Source of the DNA: Flavobacterium hydatis
Lineage (GTDB): Bacteria; Bacteroidota; Bacteroidia; Flavobacteriales; Flavobacteriaceae
NCBI RefSeq assembly: GCF_000737695.1
Contig: NZ_JPRM01000006.1
Location: forward strand, 345,554-409,553
Direction: 5' to 3'
DNA: 64,000 bases
Part shown: positions 33,333 through 42,178 of the stretch, piece after piece
Layout of the letters: every line of letters starts with the position of its first letter
Position numbering within the stretch: the stretch's first letter is position 1
Made by a program: the position numbers and the translations under genes
Notes under the pieces: model-generated
The model's input: only the letters and a program-made list of their open reading frames with translations
Databases searched by the model: none
Told to the model about the DNA's origin: nothing

Positions 33333-34805
33333 ATGAAAAAAATAATAATAACATTACTATTAAGTGTCGGTCTGTTTATATCGTGCACCGAACTTGAGGT
33401 AACACCAACCTCATTTGTAACCGAAGACAATTACTTTAAAACCCAAGACGATGCCGTAGCAAGTGTAAATGCTGTATATGCTTCTTTGAGTCTTGATCCG
33501 GGAGAACAAAGTTTATTCGGGAGAAATCTTTATTTCCTAACCGATATGGCGACTGATTATGCGGCGGCAGGAGTTTCGGCAACAAATCCTCAAGTAAGAG
33601 CATTGAGTAGTTTAACTCATGATGCAACTTCTGATCGTGTGCAAGTAGCTTGGCGCCAAATATACTCAGGAATAAACAGAGCCAATGTATCTATTGATAA
33701 CATCCCAAAAGTATCAGGTTCTGAAGTGGTAAAAACCAGATTAATTAATGAAGCTAAATTTATTAGAGCCCTATTGTATTTTCAGGCAGTTCGTCTTTGG
33801 GGTGGAGTTCCGATAGTTTTACACGAACCAAAATCTATTGATTTAGAAAGTCTAAAAGCAAATAGAGCCACAGTAGATCAAGTATACGCGCAAATTATTA
33901 CCGACTTAAAAGACGCCGAAGGCTTACCAACTACTTATCCTGCAAATGATGCTGGTCGTGTTACATCTGGAGCAGCAAAAGCTATTTTGGCAAAAGTATA
34001 TTTGACTCGAAAAGATTGGCCAAACGCAATCCTTAAAACCAAAGAAGTTATTAATGGTGGATATGGATATGCTCTTTTTGAAAATTTTGCTGATGTATTT
34101 AATAAAACTAAAAAGAACGGAAAAGAACATATTTTCTCGGTACAATTTGAGCCAAATCAAGCAGGAAATGGATCTAGCGGAAGTACTTTTCAAGGAACGT
34201 CTTTTACAGGATTTACAGCCACAGAACCTGCAGATATTATCTCGGATGTAGCTTTATTTTATGATACTTATACCGCTGGAGATACCCGAAGAGATGTAAG
34301 TTATGCCAAACAATTACTGAATCCTGCTACAGGAACACTTTATACTTTTCCTAAACCAATATTTAAAAAATACCTGGATCTTACAAATCTGGCGACTCCG
34401 GGTAATGTGGCAATTAATTTTCCGATTATTCGCTATGCCGACATCTTATTGTCTTTAGCGGAAGCGACAAATGAACAATCCGGACCTACTACCGAAGCCT
34501 ATGAAGCTTTAAACCAAGTAAGAAGGAGAGCTTATGGAAAACCAATTAATACACCAGATCCAACGATAGATTTATCAGGATTAACCCCAGTAACTTTTAG
34601 AGCAGCAATTCAGGAAGAACGCAAAAAAGAATTTGTGCAGGAAGGACAACGCTGGTATGATCTAGTACGTTGGGGAACATTGGTAACCGAAGTTAAAAAA
34701 GTAGTAGCAAAAGCTTCTGTTTCAGAAAGAAATAATCTATACCCAATTCCGCAAAGCGAAAGAAATATAAACCCTGTGGGATTACCACAGAACCCTGGAT
34801 ATTAA
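33333..34805 (+). CDS. SusD/RagB-family substrate-binding lipoprotein
   Basis: 490 residues. Lipoprotein signal peptide with lipobox LFISC (Cys about 18), N-terminal VTPTSFVTEDNYFKTQDDAVASVNAVYASL, TPR-like helices including INEAKFIRALLYFQAVRLWGGVPIVL, and the usual C-terminal block FRAAIQEERKKEFVQEGQRWYDLVRWGTL with YPIPQSERNINP. It is 15 bp behind susC, the normal pairing. It forms the lid over the SusC barrel. The bound ligand cannot be predicted. Confidence 0.95.
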   Translation: MKKIIITLLLSVGLFISCTELEVTPTSFVTEDNYFKTQDDAVASVNAVYASLSLDPGEQSLFGRNLYFLTDMATDYAAAGVSATNPQVRALSSLTHDATSDRVQVAWRQIYSGINRANVSIDNIPKVSGSEVVKTRLINEAKFIRALLYFQAVRLWGGVPIVLHEPKSIDLESLKANRATVDQVYAQIITDLKDAEGLPTTYPANDAGRVTSGAAKAILAKVYLTRKDWPNAILKTKEVINGGYGYALFENFADVFNKTKKNGKEHIFSVQFEPNQAGNGSSGSTFQGTSFTGFTATEPADIISDVALFYDTYTAGDTRRDVSYAKQLLNPATGTLYTFPKPIFKKYLDLTNLATPGNVAINFPIIRYADILLSLAEATNEQSGPTTEAYEALNQVRRRAYGKPINTPDPTIDLSGLTPVTFRAAIQEERKKEFVQEGQRWYDLVRWGTLVTEVKKVVAKASVSERNNLYPIPQSERNINPVGLPQNPGY

Positions 34806-34830
34806 CTACAAACCATAAAAACTATTTAAA

Positions 34831-36762
34831 ATGAAAAAAATCAATATTAACAGCACAATCAAAAGTTCAAAAAAAGGACTTTTGATTACTGCTCTTCTAG
34901 CCACACAATTAGGAGCAGTACAAGGATTTGCACAAACAAATCCAGATACAAACTTTAAAGGCGTAATAGGTAAAACCTTAGCCGACTCTAAAGAATATTG
35001 GCCTGAGCCTGTAACAGCGCCAAAAGGTGCTCCAAATATAATCTGGATTCTGCTAGACGATGTAGGCTTTGGTGCTTCTAGCGCTTTTGGAGGATTGATA
35101 CAAACACCAACATTTGATAATTTGGCAAATAATGGTTTACGCTATACCAACTTTCATACAACAGCTATTTGTGCGCCAACACGTGCAGCATTATTAACCG
35201 GAAGAAATTCGGGTAAAGTTCATGTTAGCGGATTTTCGCATACCGTTATGTCAGCAGGTTTCCCAGGTTGGGACGGAAGAATTCCATCTGATAAAGGAAC
35301 TATCGCTGAGATTTTAAGAGATAAAGGATACAACACTTTTGCAGTTGGTAAATACGGGTTGACTCCTGATGAGGAAGCTACAGATGCTGGACCGTTTGAC
35401 AGATGGCCAACAGGTAAAGGTTTTGAGCACTTTTTTGGTTTCTTAGGATCACAAACCGATCAATACAAACCAGATTTAGTCGAGGACAATGCTCATGTTA
35501 CCCCAGATGGCAGACATTTAACAGATCAGATTACCGATAAAGCCATTAGCTATATTACCAAACAACACAAAGCTGCACCCGATAAACCATTCTTTTTATA
35601 TTATGCACCCGGCGCAGTTCATGCACCTCATCAGGTAGCTGATTCTTGGAGCGATCAATATAAAGGAAAATTTGATGAAGGTTGGGATGTATATCGTGAG
35701 AAAGTATTGGCTAATCAGAAAAAACTAGGTGTAATTCCTGCCAATGCCGTATTACCAGAACGCAATCCGCTTATTACAGATTGGAAAAAGTTATCTGCAG
35801 ATCAGAAGAAAGTATACGCCAGATTCATGGAAGTATATGCCGGATATCTTACTTATACCGATCACGAGATTGGAAGAATCGTAAATCATTTAAAAGAAAC
35901 CAATCAATTAGAAAACACCTTAATTTTTGTTGCAATTGGAGATAATGGAGCTAGTAAAGAAGGAACTTTGCAAGGTACAATTAACCAATCTCTTTTTTCT
36001 AAAACAGTATCTGATGAACAAAATCTTCAGAACAATTTAAACAATATCGGAGAAATTGGTACAGCCAAAGGATTAAATACCAATTATCCTTTAGGATGGG
36101 CACAAGCAACAAATTCGCCTTTTAAAAATTGGAAACAAGATGCACAATCAGAAGGAGGAACACGCAACCCATTGATTGTTTATTATCCAAAAGAAATTAA
36201 AGAAAAAGGCGGTATCAGAAATCAATACAGCCATGTAACCGACTTACTTCCTACAACCTTAGATATTGCAGGAATTAAAGCTCCTGAATATATTAGAGAA
36301 ATCAAACAAGATGCTATACAAGGTTCTACATTGTATGCTTCGCTAAATAATGCCAAAGCCGAGTCATTACACAAAATACAATACTATTACATTTTTGGAA
36401 ACAGAGCCATTTACAAAGATGGTTGGAAAGCTGCTGCAGCACACCTTCCAGATTCATTTGCTATAAAAAATTCATTAGGCAAAAACGAAGCTCCAAAACC
36501 AAGCAATTTTGACACTGATGTTTGGGAATTGTATAACCTAAACGAAGATTTTAATGAGCGTGTAAACTTGGCTAAAAAGTACCCAGAGAAATTAGCCGAA
36601 CTACAGAAATTGTTTGATGAGCAAGCAAAAGAAAACAACGTATATCCGCTAATCGACTGGCAAGATGTATTTAACAGAAGAATACATAATCTTGGAGCCG
36701 ACAAAGGAAAAACACTTCAGGAATTAGCTAAAAAAGCAACGCAATCTGGAGCAACAAATTAA
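34831..36762 (+). CDS. Arylsulfatase-like sulfatase (formylglycine type), first copy
   Basis: Hydrolyses a sulfate ester. 643 residues with an N-terminal signal peptide (cleavage near GFAQ, about residue 35). Calcium-binding Asp76-Asp77 in ILLDDVGFG, formylglycine signature CAPTRAALLTG with Cys114, then VGKYGLTPDEE in place of the usual GKWH, DNGA and EGGTRNP. The C-terminal subdomain has DVWELYNLNEDFNERVNLA. It is 25 bp behind susD. A formylglycine-generating enzyme or anSME is needed and is not in the window. The natural ester is unknown. Sulfur supply rather than carbon use is suggested by the sulfur genes around it. Confidence 0.92.
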   Translation: MKKININSTIKSSKKGLLITALLATQLGAVQGFAQTNPDTNFKGVIGKTLADSKEYWPEPVTAPKGAPNIIWILLDDVGFGASSAFGGLIQTPTFDNLANNGLRYTNFHTTAICAPTRAALLTGRNSGKVHVSGFSHTVMSAGFPGWDGRIPSDKGTIAEILRDKGYNTFAVGKYGLTPDEEATDAGPFDRWPTGKGFEHFFGFLGSQTDQYKPDLVEDNAHVTPDGRHLTDQITDKAISYITKQHKAAPDKPFFLYYAPGAVHAPHQVADSWSDQYKGKFDEGWDVYREKVLANQKKLGVIPANAVLPERNPLITDWKKLSADQKKVYARFMEVYAGYLTYTDHEIGRIVNHLKETNQLENTLIFVAIGDNGASKEGTLQGTINQSLFSKTVSDEQNLQNNLNNIGEIGTAKGLNTNYPLGWAQATNSPFKNWKQDAQSEGGTRNPLIVYYPKEIKEKGGIRNQYSHVTDLLPTTLDIAGIKAPEYIREIKQDAIQGSTLYASLNNAKAESLHKIQYYYIFGNRAIYKDGWKAAAAHLPDSFAIKNSLGKNEAPKPSNFDTDVWELYNLNEDFNERVNLAKKYPEKLAELQKLFDEQAKENNVYPLIDWQDVFNRRIHNLGADKGKTLQELAKKATQSGATN

Positions 36763-36777
36763 TAATAAATCATGATT

Positions 36778-36807
36778 CAGGTCTTTTACCAAAACAAAAA
36801 AGACCTG
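36778..36807 (+). other. Intercistronic hairpin after the first sulfatase gene
   Basis: CAGGTCTTTT / AAAAGACCTG with a short A-rich loop, without a following T-run. It could modulate downstream expression or protect the upstream mRNA. Confidence 0.4.
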
Positions 36808-36827
36808 ATTCTATTAAATAAAAAAAT

Positions 36828-36947
36828 ATGAAACGAGTAGACTTTGAAATTATAGGAAAAAAGATTCTTGTTGGTGCAATACTCTTTTTAGTTCCGCTAA
36901 TCATTTTGGCAGGAGGATTAACCTTGGTAAATCAACTTTTAAAATAA
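36828..36947 (+). CDS. Small single-span membrane protein (39 residues) in the sulfatase locus
   Basis: ATG 36828 to TAA 36947. Basic start MKRVDFEIIGKK, then one membrane segment ILVGAILFLVPLIILAGG and a short polar end. It sits between the first sulfatase gene and the sterol-desaturase-like gene with 6 bp to the latter, so it is almost surely in the operon. I do not recognise it. It may be an accessory subunit of the membrane enzyme that follows. Confidence 0.55.
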   Translation: MKRVDFEIIGKKILVGAILFLVPLIILAGGLTLVNQLLK

Positions 36948-36953
36948 GAAATC

Positions 36954-38027
36954 ATGGCAATAGTACAAAACTCAAATAAAAATTTAAAAAGAGACTTAGC
37001 CATCAGTCTTTTTATATACTCCTTGCCAGTATTGGCAATTTACCTTTACTTTAAATTAAGTAACGGCGTTGTAAGCGAATCGCATATTACATTACCATCG
37101 TTTTTAGAATTTGCAAAACCTGCATTTTCTAACATAAGAACATGGGGATTAACCGTATTTATGCTTGTTCTGGGAATCATAGAATTCACCGCAGGTTTAT
37201 ATGATGATCAATGGACGGGTGAAGAACGCAAAATAGATATTATAAGCTTCTTGGCTCCTAAGTTAATCCTACCTCCTATTATTGCTTTTTTCAGCTTAAC
37301 GATTTTACCCGTTGTAATTCCGAATCTAGAAAATGCACTTTCTTGGGTTCCGTTTTGGGGAGGTTTTTTCTTAATTGCAGTAGCCGATGATTTAACCCAA
37401 TATTGGTATCACCGTTTGCATCATCAAGTACCCTTTTTATGGCGTTTTCATAGAACACATCACTCAGCTCCGTATATGGGAATGGCGATGCTTTCTAGAC
37501 AAAATTTTATTTACACCGTGTTTTTCTCTCAAATATATCTAACAGCTACATTAACCTATTTAGGATTAGGATTGCCAGCTTTGTTTGTTTTGGTTATAAA
37601 AAGTTTTATCACATTGGGAGCACATTCTAGTATTGCTTGGGACAAACCTCTTTATAAATACAAAGTATTACATCCTATCGCATGGGTTCTAGAGCGATTA
37701 ATTTCGACTCCAGCCACACACCACGCACATCATGCAGATACTAGTGGTGATGGCATCGGACATTTTAAAGGCAACTTTGGGAATATGTTTTTCATTTGGG
37801 ACGTAATCTTCGGGACAGGTTTAATTACCCGCAAATTCCCAAAATCATATGGAATCAAATCATACAAACAAGAAGAATGGTATGCACAATTTCTTTGGCC
37901 AATATTCAAATCTAAAAAAGAAGGAAGTGCACTCGCCGATGGGGTTTTTTCAGTTCCATTAACACAAAAATCAAATAATAACGTAGCTCAAAATCCTGTC
38001 TATTTTGAACAGCAAACACAATCCTAA
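36954..38027 (+). CDS. Sterol desaturase/fatty-acid hydroxylase family membrane protein
   Basis: A di-iron membrane oxygenase family. 357 residues with about six to eight hydrophobic segments. All His clusters are present: HRLHH (153-157), HRTHH (166-170) and THHAHH (254-259). The real substrate is unknown. Related bacterial enzymes act on lipids, sterols or ether lipids. Lying inside a sulfatase locus, it may process the desulfated product, or a sulfonolipid or lipid head group, but this is a guess. The next gene starts 4 bp after its stop. Confidence 0.85.
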   Translation: MAIVQNSNKNLKRDLAISLFIYSLPVLAIYLYFKLSNGVVSESHITLPSFLEFAKPAFSNIRTWGLTVFMLVLGIIEFTAGLYDDQWTGEERKIDIISFLAPKLILPPIIAFFSLTILPVVIPNLENALSWVPFWGGFFLIAVADDLTQYWYHRLHHQVPFLWRFHRTHHSAPYMGMAMLSRQNFIYTVFFSQIYLTATLTYLGLGLPALFVLVIKSFITLGAHSSIAWDKPLYKYKVLHPIAWVLERLISTPATHHAHHADTSGDGIGHFKGNFGNMFFIWDVIFGTGLITRKFPKSYGIKSYKQEEWYAQFLWPIFKSKKEGSALADGVFSVPLTQKSNNNVAQNPVYFEQQTQS

Positions 38028-38031
38028 AAAC

Positions 38032-38742
38032 ATGAAAAATTCAAACATAAAAAACAGTATTTCAGCATTAATCCTGCTATTTACGATTGTAGGTTTTGCC
38101 CAAGATAAAAGTTCGAATATCGTATCGCTAGATGTATTTTATTCAAAGATAAAAAGTCAAAAAAATCCACAGATAATTGATGCCCGAGGCGCAGAAGAAT
38201 TTGCATTGAATCATATAAATGGTGCAGTCAATTTTAATTTGCAATCCGAGAATTATGCAAAATCTGTGGCTGCTTTAGATAAATCAAAACCCGTATTTAT
38301 TTACTCCATCGGAGCAGGAAGAAGTGTAGCATTAGAAAAAGAATTATTAAAAAATGGTTTTAAAGAAGCCTATAGTCTAGAAGGCGGAATCGCCAACTGG
38401 ATCGGAAACGGAAAACCATTTTATGCCAACTCTAAAAGCAAATTATCGCTAGCAGAATACAACAAAATCATTGCCGATAACAATTCAGTTTTGGTAGACA
38501 TTGGATCTAAATATTGTGGCGCTTGCAAAAAAGTAAAACCAGTTCTAGAAACTATAAAAGCACAATATGGTGAAAACTTAAAAATCGTAGAAATTGACTT
38601 AGAAGAAAACCCACAAGTCATAGCCGACTTAAAATCAATAAAAGTTTTCCCAACCCTAATCTTATATCAAAAAGGAAAAATTGTCTTCAAAAAAGAAGGA
38701 TTAGGCGATTTAAAAAAAGATATTGATGGGGCTTTCAATTAA
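38032..38742 (+). CDS. Exported rhodanese-like/thioredoxin fusion protein
   Basis: 236 residues from ATG 38032; the longer reading from 38005 overlaps the previous gene and was rejected. A signal peptide ends GFAQ (24). Rhodanese-like domain about 30-130 (IIDARGAEEFALNHINGAVNFNL...GGIANWIGNGKPF), but the expected catalytic Cys is Ser92 in FIYSIGAGRS, so sulfur transfer by that domain is unlikely. Thioredoxin domain about 135-236 with an intact CGAC at 162-165. Cis-Pro is in VFPTLIL. It is likely a periplasmic thiol-disulfide protein. In context it could handle sulfur species or reduce a partner of the locus. Confidence 0.85.
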   Translation: MKNSNIKNSISALILLFTIVGFAQDKSSNIVSLDVFYSKIKSQKNPQIIDARGAEEFALNHINGAVNFNLQSENYAKSVAALDKSKPVFIYSIGAGRSVALEKELLKNGFKEAYSLEGGIANWIGNGKPFYANSKSKLSLAEYNKIIADNNSVLVDIGSKYCGACKKVKPVLETIKAQYGENLKIVEIDLEENPQVIADLKSIKVFPTLILYQKGKIVFKKEGLGDLKKDIDGAFN

Positions 38743-38823
38743 GGCTCTAAGGTTCTGAGGCGCAAAGGTTCAAAGGTTTTTAAAAAAGGTGCTGAGGTGC
38801 TGAGGTTCAAAGGTTTTCCGTAG

Positions 38824-38843
38824 AGACGCACCGCGGTGCGTCT
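38824..38843. repeat. GACGCACCGCGGTGCGTC palindromic repeat
   Basis: Perfect 20-base palindrome AGACGCACCGCGGTGCGTCT, GC-rich against the local background, in a gap that also holds AGGTTCAAAGG repeats. Three close copies are found at 57779-58028. Confidence 0.65.
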
Positions 38844-38937
38844 AACGATACGAAGACTTTATAGAAATAAATAATCCTTCAAATCCTTTTAATCTGTGGT
38901 TGAAAAAGAAGCAAAGCTTTTACGCAACATTATCATA

Positions 38938-38965
38938 CCTACAAGGTCAAAAAAGACCTTGCAGG
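38938..38965. repeat. Palindromic repeat CCTACAAGGTC type
   Basis: CCTACAAGGTC, loop AAAAAA, GACCTTGCAGG, with one mismatch. It lies in the gap before the YeiH-like gene. Such hairpins occur between genes in many flavobacteria to my knowledge. Confidence 0.45.
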
Positions 38966-38986
38966 AACAAAATAAAAAATATCAAA

Positions 38987-40249
38987 ATGTCAATTAAAAC
39001 AAAACAATATACCATTCACGAAGACTGGACAGTCGTTATTTTAGGATTTTTAATAATTGGGATATCCCTATTTATTTTTCTTCCTGAAGTTCCTGTATTC
39101 AAATGGACAAATGGAACAGATTTATTAAAAGATGTATTTGCTTCAGGTAATTTACAAATCATCGCATTACAGTTTATATACCTTATCACAATAGGAACAA
39201 TTGGTGCTTTCTTAATCGGAAAATCAGTAAAAAACTTTTTACTTGGTTTTCCAATAGTTTATATACTAACCCTCATTGCTTTAATAATTGCAGGAAATTC
39301 AACAATAAAAGGATTCAATCTCGAAGCCGTAATTTTCAGCTTGATAATAGGTTTAGCCATTGGTAACTTTTTCAAACTACCTCAATGGTTTCGCACCGCA
39401 CTTGCTACAGAAGTATTTGTAAAAATCGGATTAGTTCTATTAGGTACAAGCGTAATTTTCTCCGACATACTTAAAGCAGGCACATTAGGATTAGCACAAG
39501 CACTCGTAGTCGTATTATCAGTCTGGTACTTTGCCTTTTGGTTGTGCAAAAAACTAAAAGTCGATGATGAACTAACAATGATGATTTCCAGCGCCGTTTC
39601 CATTTGTGGCGTTTCTGCTGCTATTGCTACATCGGGCGCTATCAAAGGAGATTCCAAAAAACTATCCTATGTTATCTCAATGGTATTAGTAACGGCAATC
39701 CCTATGATGATATTTATGCCCATAATTGCTAAATATTTCAACTTCCCCGAAGAAGTAACCGGAGCTTGGCTTGGCGGTAGTATCGATACCTCGGGCGCAG
39801 TTGTGGCATCAGGATCGCTAGTAGGAGAAACCGCTTTGAAAATTAGTACAATTGTAAAATTCTCTCAAAACGTATTATTAGGATTAGCCGCATTTGCTAT
39901 ATCTGTTTACTGGACATATACCCATAATAAATCAGCCGAAGCCGTTGCGTCCAAACCAACATTGGGAGTCATTTGGGAGCGCTTCCCAAAATTTGTTATT
40001 GGTTTTATAGTTGCATCATTAGTTTTTTCATTCCTGCTAACGCCCGAAGTTCGAGATCAAGTTAAGGATAGTTTAAAGAATTTACAAGGAATTTGGTTTG
40101 CTCTGGCATTTACAAGTATAGGGCTTGAAACCAACTTTAAGGATTTACTTAGCAACAATAGCAAAAAACCATTATTTGCCTTTTTAATAGCGCAATTATT
40201 CAATGTAATCATAACCCTAATAATCGCCTTTTTACTATTTAGCAATTAA
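38987..40249 (+). CDS. YeiH/UPF0324 family putative sulfate exporter
   Basis: 420 residues, about ten to twelve membrane segments. ATG 38987 gives MSIKTKQYTIHEDWTVVILGF; the reading from 38900 runs through repeat DNA. Family features include LLGTSVIFSDILKAGTLGL, SSAVSICGVSAAIATSGAIKGD and GAWLGGSIDTSGAVVASG. The family is annotated as putative sulfate exporter, and experimental support for that role is thin. Its position among two sulfatases and a thiol protein fits removal or handling of the sulfate or sulfite that is set free. Confidence 0.88.
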   Translation: MSIKTKQYTIHEDWTVVILGFLIIGISLFIFLPEVPVFKWTNGTDLLKDVFASGNLQIIALQFIYLITIGTIGAFLIGKSVKNFLLGFPIVYILTLIALIIAGNSTIKGFNLEAVIFSLIIGLAIGNFFKLPQWFRTALATEVFVKIGLVLLGTSVIFSDILKAGTLGLAQALVVVLSVWYFAFWLCKKLKVDDELTMMISSAVSICGVSAAIATSGAIKGDSKKLSYVISMVLVTAIPMMIFMPIIAKYFNFPEEVTGAWLGGSIDTSGAVVASGSLVGETALKISTIVKFSQNVLLGLAAFAISVYWTYTHNKSAEAVASKPTLGVIWERFPKFVIGFIVASLVFSFLLTPEVRDQVKDSLKNLQGIWFALAFTSIGLETNFKDLLSNNSKKPLFAFLIAQLFNVIITLIIAFLLFSN

Positions 40250-40263
40250 TCTAATATCGAGAA

Positions 40264-40327
40264 CCACACGGTTGAAACCGTGGGCTATTCCGAGAACTTT
40301 GTCAAAGTTCCAAACTTTGACAAAGTT
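40264..40327. repeat. Two adjacent palindromic intergenic repeats
   Basis: CCACACGGTT-GAA-ACCGTGGG (one mismatch) followed by AACTTTGTCAAAGTT and AACTTTGACAAAGTT arranged as an inverted pair. The second is a relative of the palindrome at 20269-20301. Confidence 0.55.
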
Positions 40328-40366
40328 AAACTCAATGATATTCGACACTTTAAAATACCAATCAAA

Positions 40367-42010
40367 ATGAAAAAAATAATTATCACACTAAACCTTCTAC
40401 TTACAACAGGCGTTTTAGTTCAGGCGCAAAATAATACTCAAAAACCTAACATCATCCTAATCATGGTCGATGATATGGGATATTCCGATTTAGGAAATTA
40501 TGGATCTGAAATAAACACACCAAACCTCGATAAACTTGCCAAAGAAGGATTGCGATTACGAGAGTTTTACAACAACTCTATTTGCGCACCAACCAGAGCA
40601 TCCCTACTTACAGGACAATATCAGCATAAAGCAGGCGTAGGATTTTTTGATGTAAATCTTGGCCTACCCGCCTATCAAGGCTATTTAAACAAAGAATCAT
40701 TAACCCTCGGAGAAGTTTTCCGTTCTGGAGGTTATAGTACTTTATTATCAGGAAAATGGCACGTAGGTTCCGAAGATCAGGCACAATGGCCAAACCAAAG
40801 AGGTTTTGATAAATTTTACGGAATCCTAAAAGGAGCATCAAATTATTTTGATACCAAAGCATTACCTTTTGGTAAAACACCCTATCCCGTAAAACTTCTA
40901 AAAAACAATGTCGAGTTACACCCTAAAGACGATTCCTATTATTTTACAGACGAAATCGGGAATAATGCCGTAACCTTTCTCGAAGAACAAAATAAAGAAA
41001 ACAAACCCTTCTTTTTGTATTTAGCCTTTACAGCACCACACTGGCCATTGCAGGCAAAACCCGTAGATATTGCCAAATACAGAGGCAAGTTTGATGAAGG
41101 TTGGGATATTTTAAGAGAAAAAAGAATCCAAAAACTAAAAGAAAACGGAATCCTTCAGGCAGACCAAACCATTGGCCCAAGAGATCCCGAAGTACCAGAA
41201 TGGAGTAAATTAACCTACGACGAAAAACAATTTTGGAAAGCCAAAATGGAAGTTTATGCCGCAATGGTTGATAACATGGATCAGAACGTAGGGAAAGTTT
41301 TAAATGAATTAAAAGCATTAAAAAAAGATAAAAACACCCTAATAATTTTCATTTCAGACAATGGTGCGCAAGGCGGTTTTAATAGCTACAACCCATTAAA
41401 CAGAGGGCTAGTAAGAAATACAGGCCCAGTAGGAACATCAGGATCATTTGATTATCAAGAACAAAACTGGGCGTATTTATCCAATACCCCATTGCAACAA
41501 TATAAAAACAACATGCACGAAGGCGGATTTAGTTCCCCATTTATCGCATGGTATCCATCACAAATAAAAGCCGGACGAATAGATAAAGGAACAGGACACA
41601 TTATCGACCTTGCCCCAACATTCTATGAACTGGCAGGAATACAATATCCCAAAGAATATAATGGTGTGACGACGAATCCTTTGGTTGGAAGTAGTTTGCT
41701 ACCTGTTTTATTTAATAATGTTTCGCAGGTAGATCGAGGCACACCATTATTTTGGGAAAGAGCAGGAAACCAAGCCGTAAGAGATGGCAAGTGGAAATTA
41801 GTTTCCATATACCCGTCCTACGAATGGGAACTTTATAACATCGATACCGATAGAGGCGAAACTACCAATGTAGCCCAGCAAAACCCTGGAATCGTAAATC
41901 AGTTATCGGCAAAATATTTTGATTGGGCAGATAAAACTGGTGTAGTCGAATACAGCAAATTCAAACTAAAAACCGAGGTAATGCCCGGCGGAGCCCCATT
42001 AAAGAAATAG
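40367..42010 (+). CDS. Arylsulfatase-like sulfatase (formylglycine type), second copy
   Basis: 547 residues from ATG 40367; the reading from 40280 translates repeat DNA. A signal peptide ends VQAQ (21). Asp35-Asp36 in IMVDDMGYSD, the formylglycine signature CAPTRASLLTG with Cys73, canonical GKWHVG, FISDNGAQ, HEGG and the C-terminal RDGKWKLV...WELYNIDTDRGETTN. It is closer to classic arylsulfatases than the first copy, which lacks GKWH. It ends the locus at a strong terminator. Two different sulfatases imply either two esters or successive cleavage. Confidence 0.93.
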   Translation: MKKIIITLNLLLTTGVLVQAQNNTQKPNIILIMVDDMGYSDLGNYGSEINTPNLDKLAKEGLRLREFYNNSICAPTRASLLTGQYQHKAGVGFFDVNLGLPAYQGYLNKESLTLGEVFRSGGYSTLLSGKWHVGSEDQAQWPNQRGFDKFYGILKGASNYFDTKALPFGKTPYPVKLLKNNVELHPKDDSYYFTDEIGNNAVTFLEEQNKENKPFFLYLAFTAPHWPLQAKPVDIAKYRGKFDEGWDILREKRIQKLKENGILQADQTIGPRDPEVPEWSKLTYDEKQFWKAKMEVYAAMVDNMDQNVGKVLNELKALKKDKNTLIIFISDNGAQGGFNSYNPLNRGLVRNTGPVGTSGSFDYQEQNWAYLSNTPLQQYKNNMHEGGFSSPFIAWYPSQIKAGRIDKGTGHIIDLAPTFYELAGIQYPKEYNGVTTNPLVGSSLLPVLFNNVSQVDRGTPLFWERAGNQAVRDGKWKLVSIYPSYEWELYNIDTDRGETTNVAQQNPGIVNQLSAKYFDWADKTGVVEYSKFKLKTEVMPGGAPLKK

Positions 42011-42042
42011 TTGCTTTTTTTGATATTTTAAGCAATTATAAA

Positions 42043-42076
42043 CGAAAAGCGATAGTCCTCAAACTATCGCTTTTTT
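42043..42076 (+). terminator. Terminator of the sulfatase locus
   Basis: AAAAGCGATAGT, loop CCTCAA, ACTATCGCTTTTTT, a perfect 11-12-bp stem with T-run. Confidence 0.85.
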
Positions 42077-42081
42077 ATTTT

Positions 42082-42162
42082 TCAGGAGCAATCTCCTGCT
42101 GTACACTATATCTTTTTCTGTCAAAAAAAGCCAGAAAAAGGATGCCGTTCCCATCAGGGCTA
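42082..42162 (-). ncRNA. Flavo-1-like dispersed structured element, copy C
   Basis: On the minus strand, TAGCCCTGATGGGAACGG, CATCCTTTTTCTG, a variable loop, CAGAAAAAGATATAG, AGCAGGAGATTGCTCCTGAA. The blocks follow the same order as copy A with altered but still paired stem sequences. It lies 16 bases after the rocD stop codon, on the same strand. Confidence 0.45.
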
Positions 42163-42178
42163 GGCTATGAATTAATAA

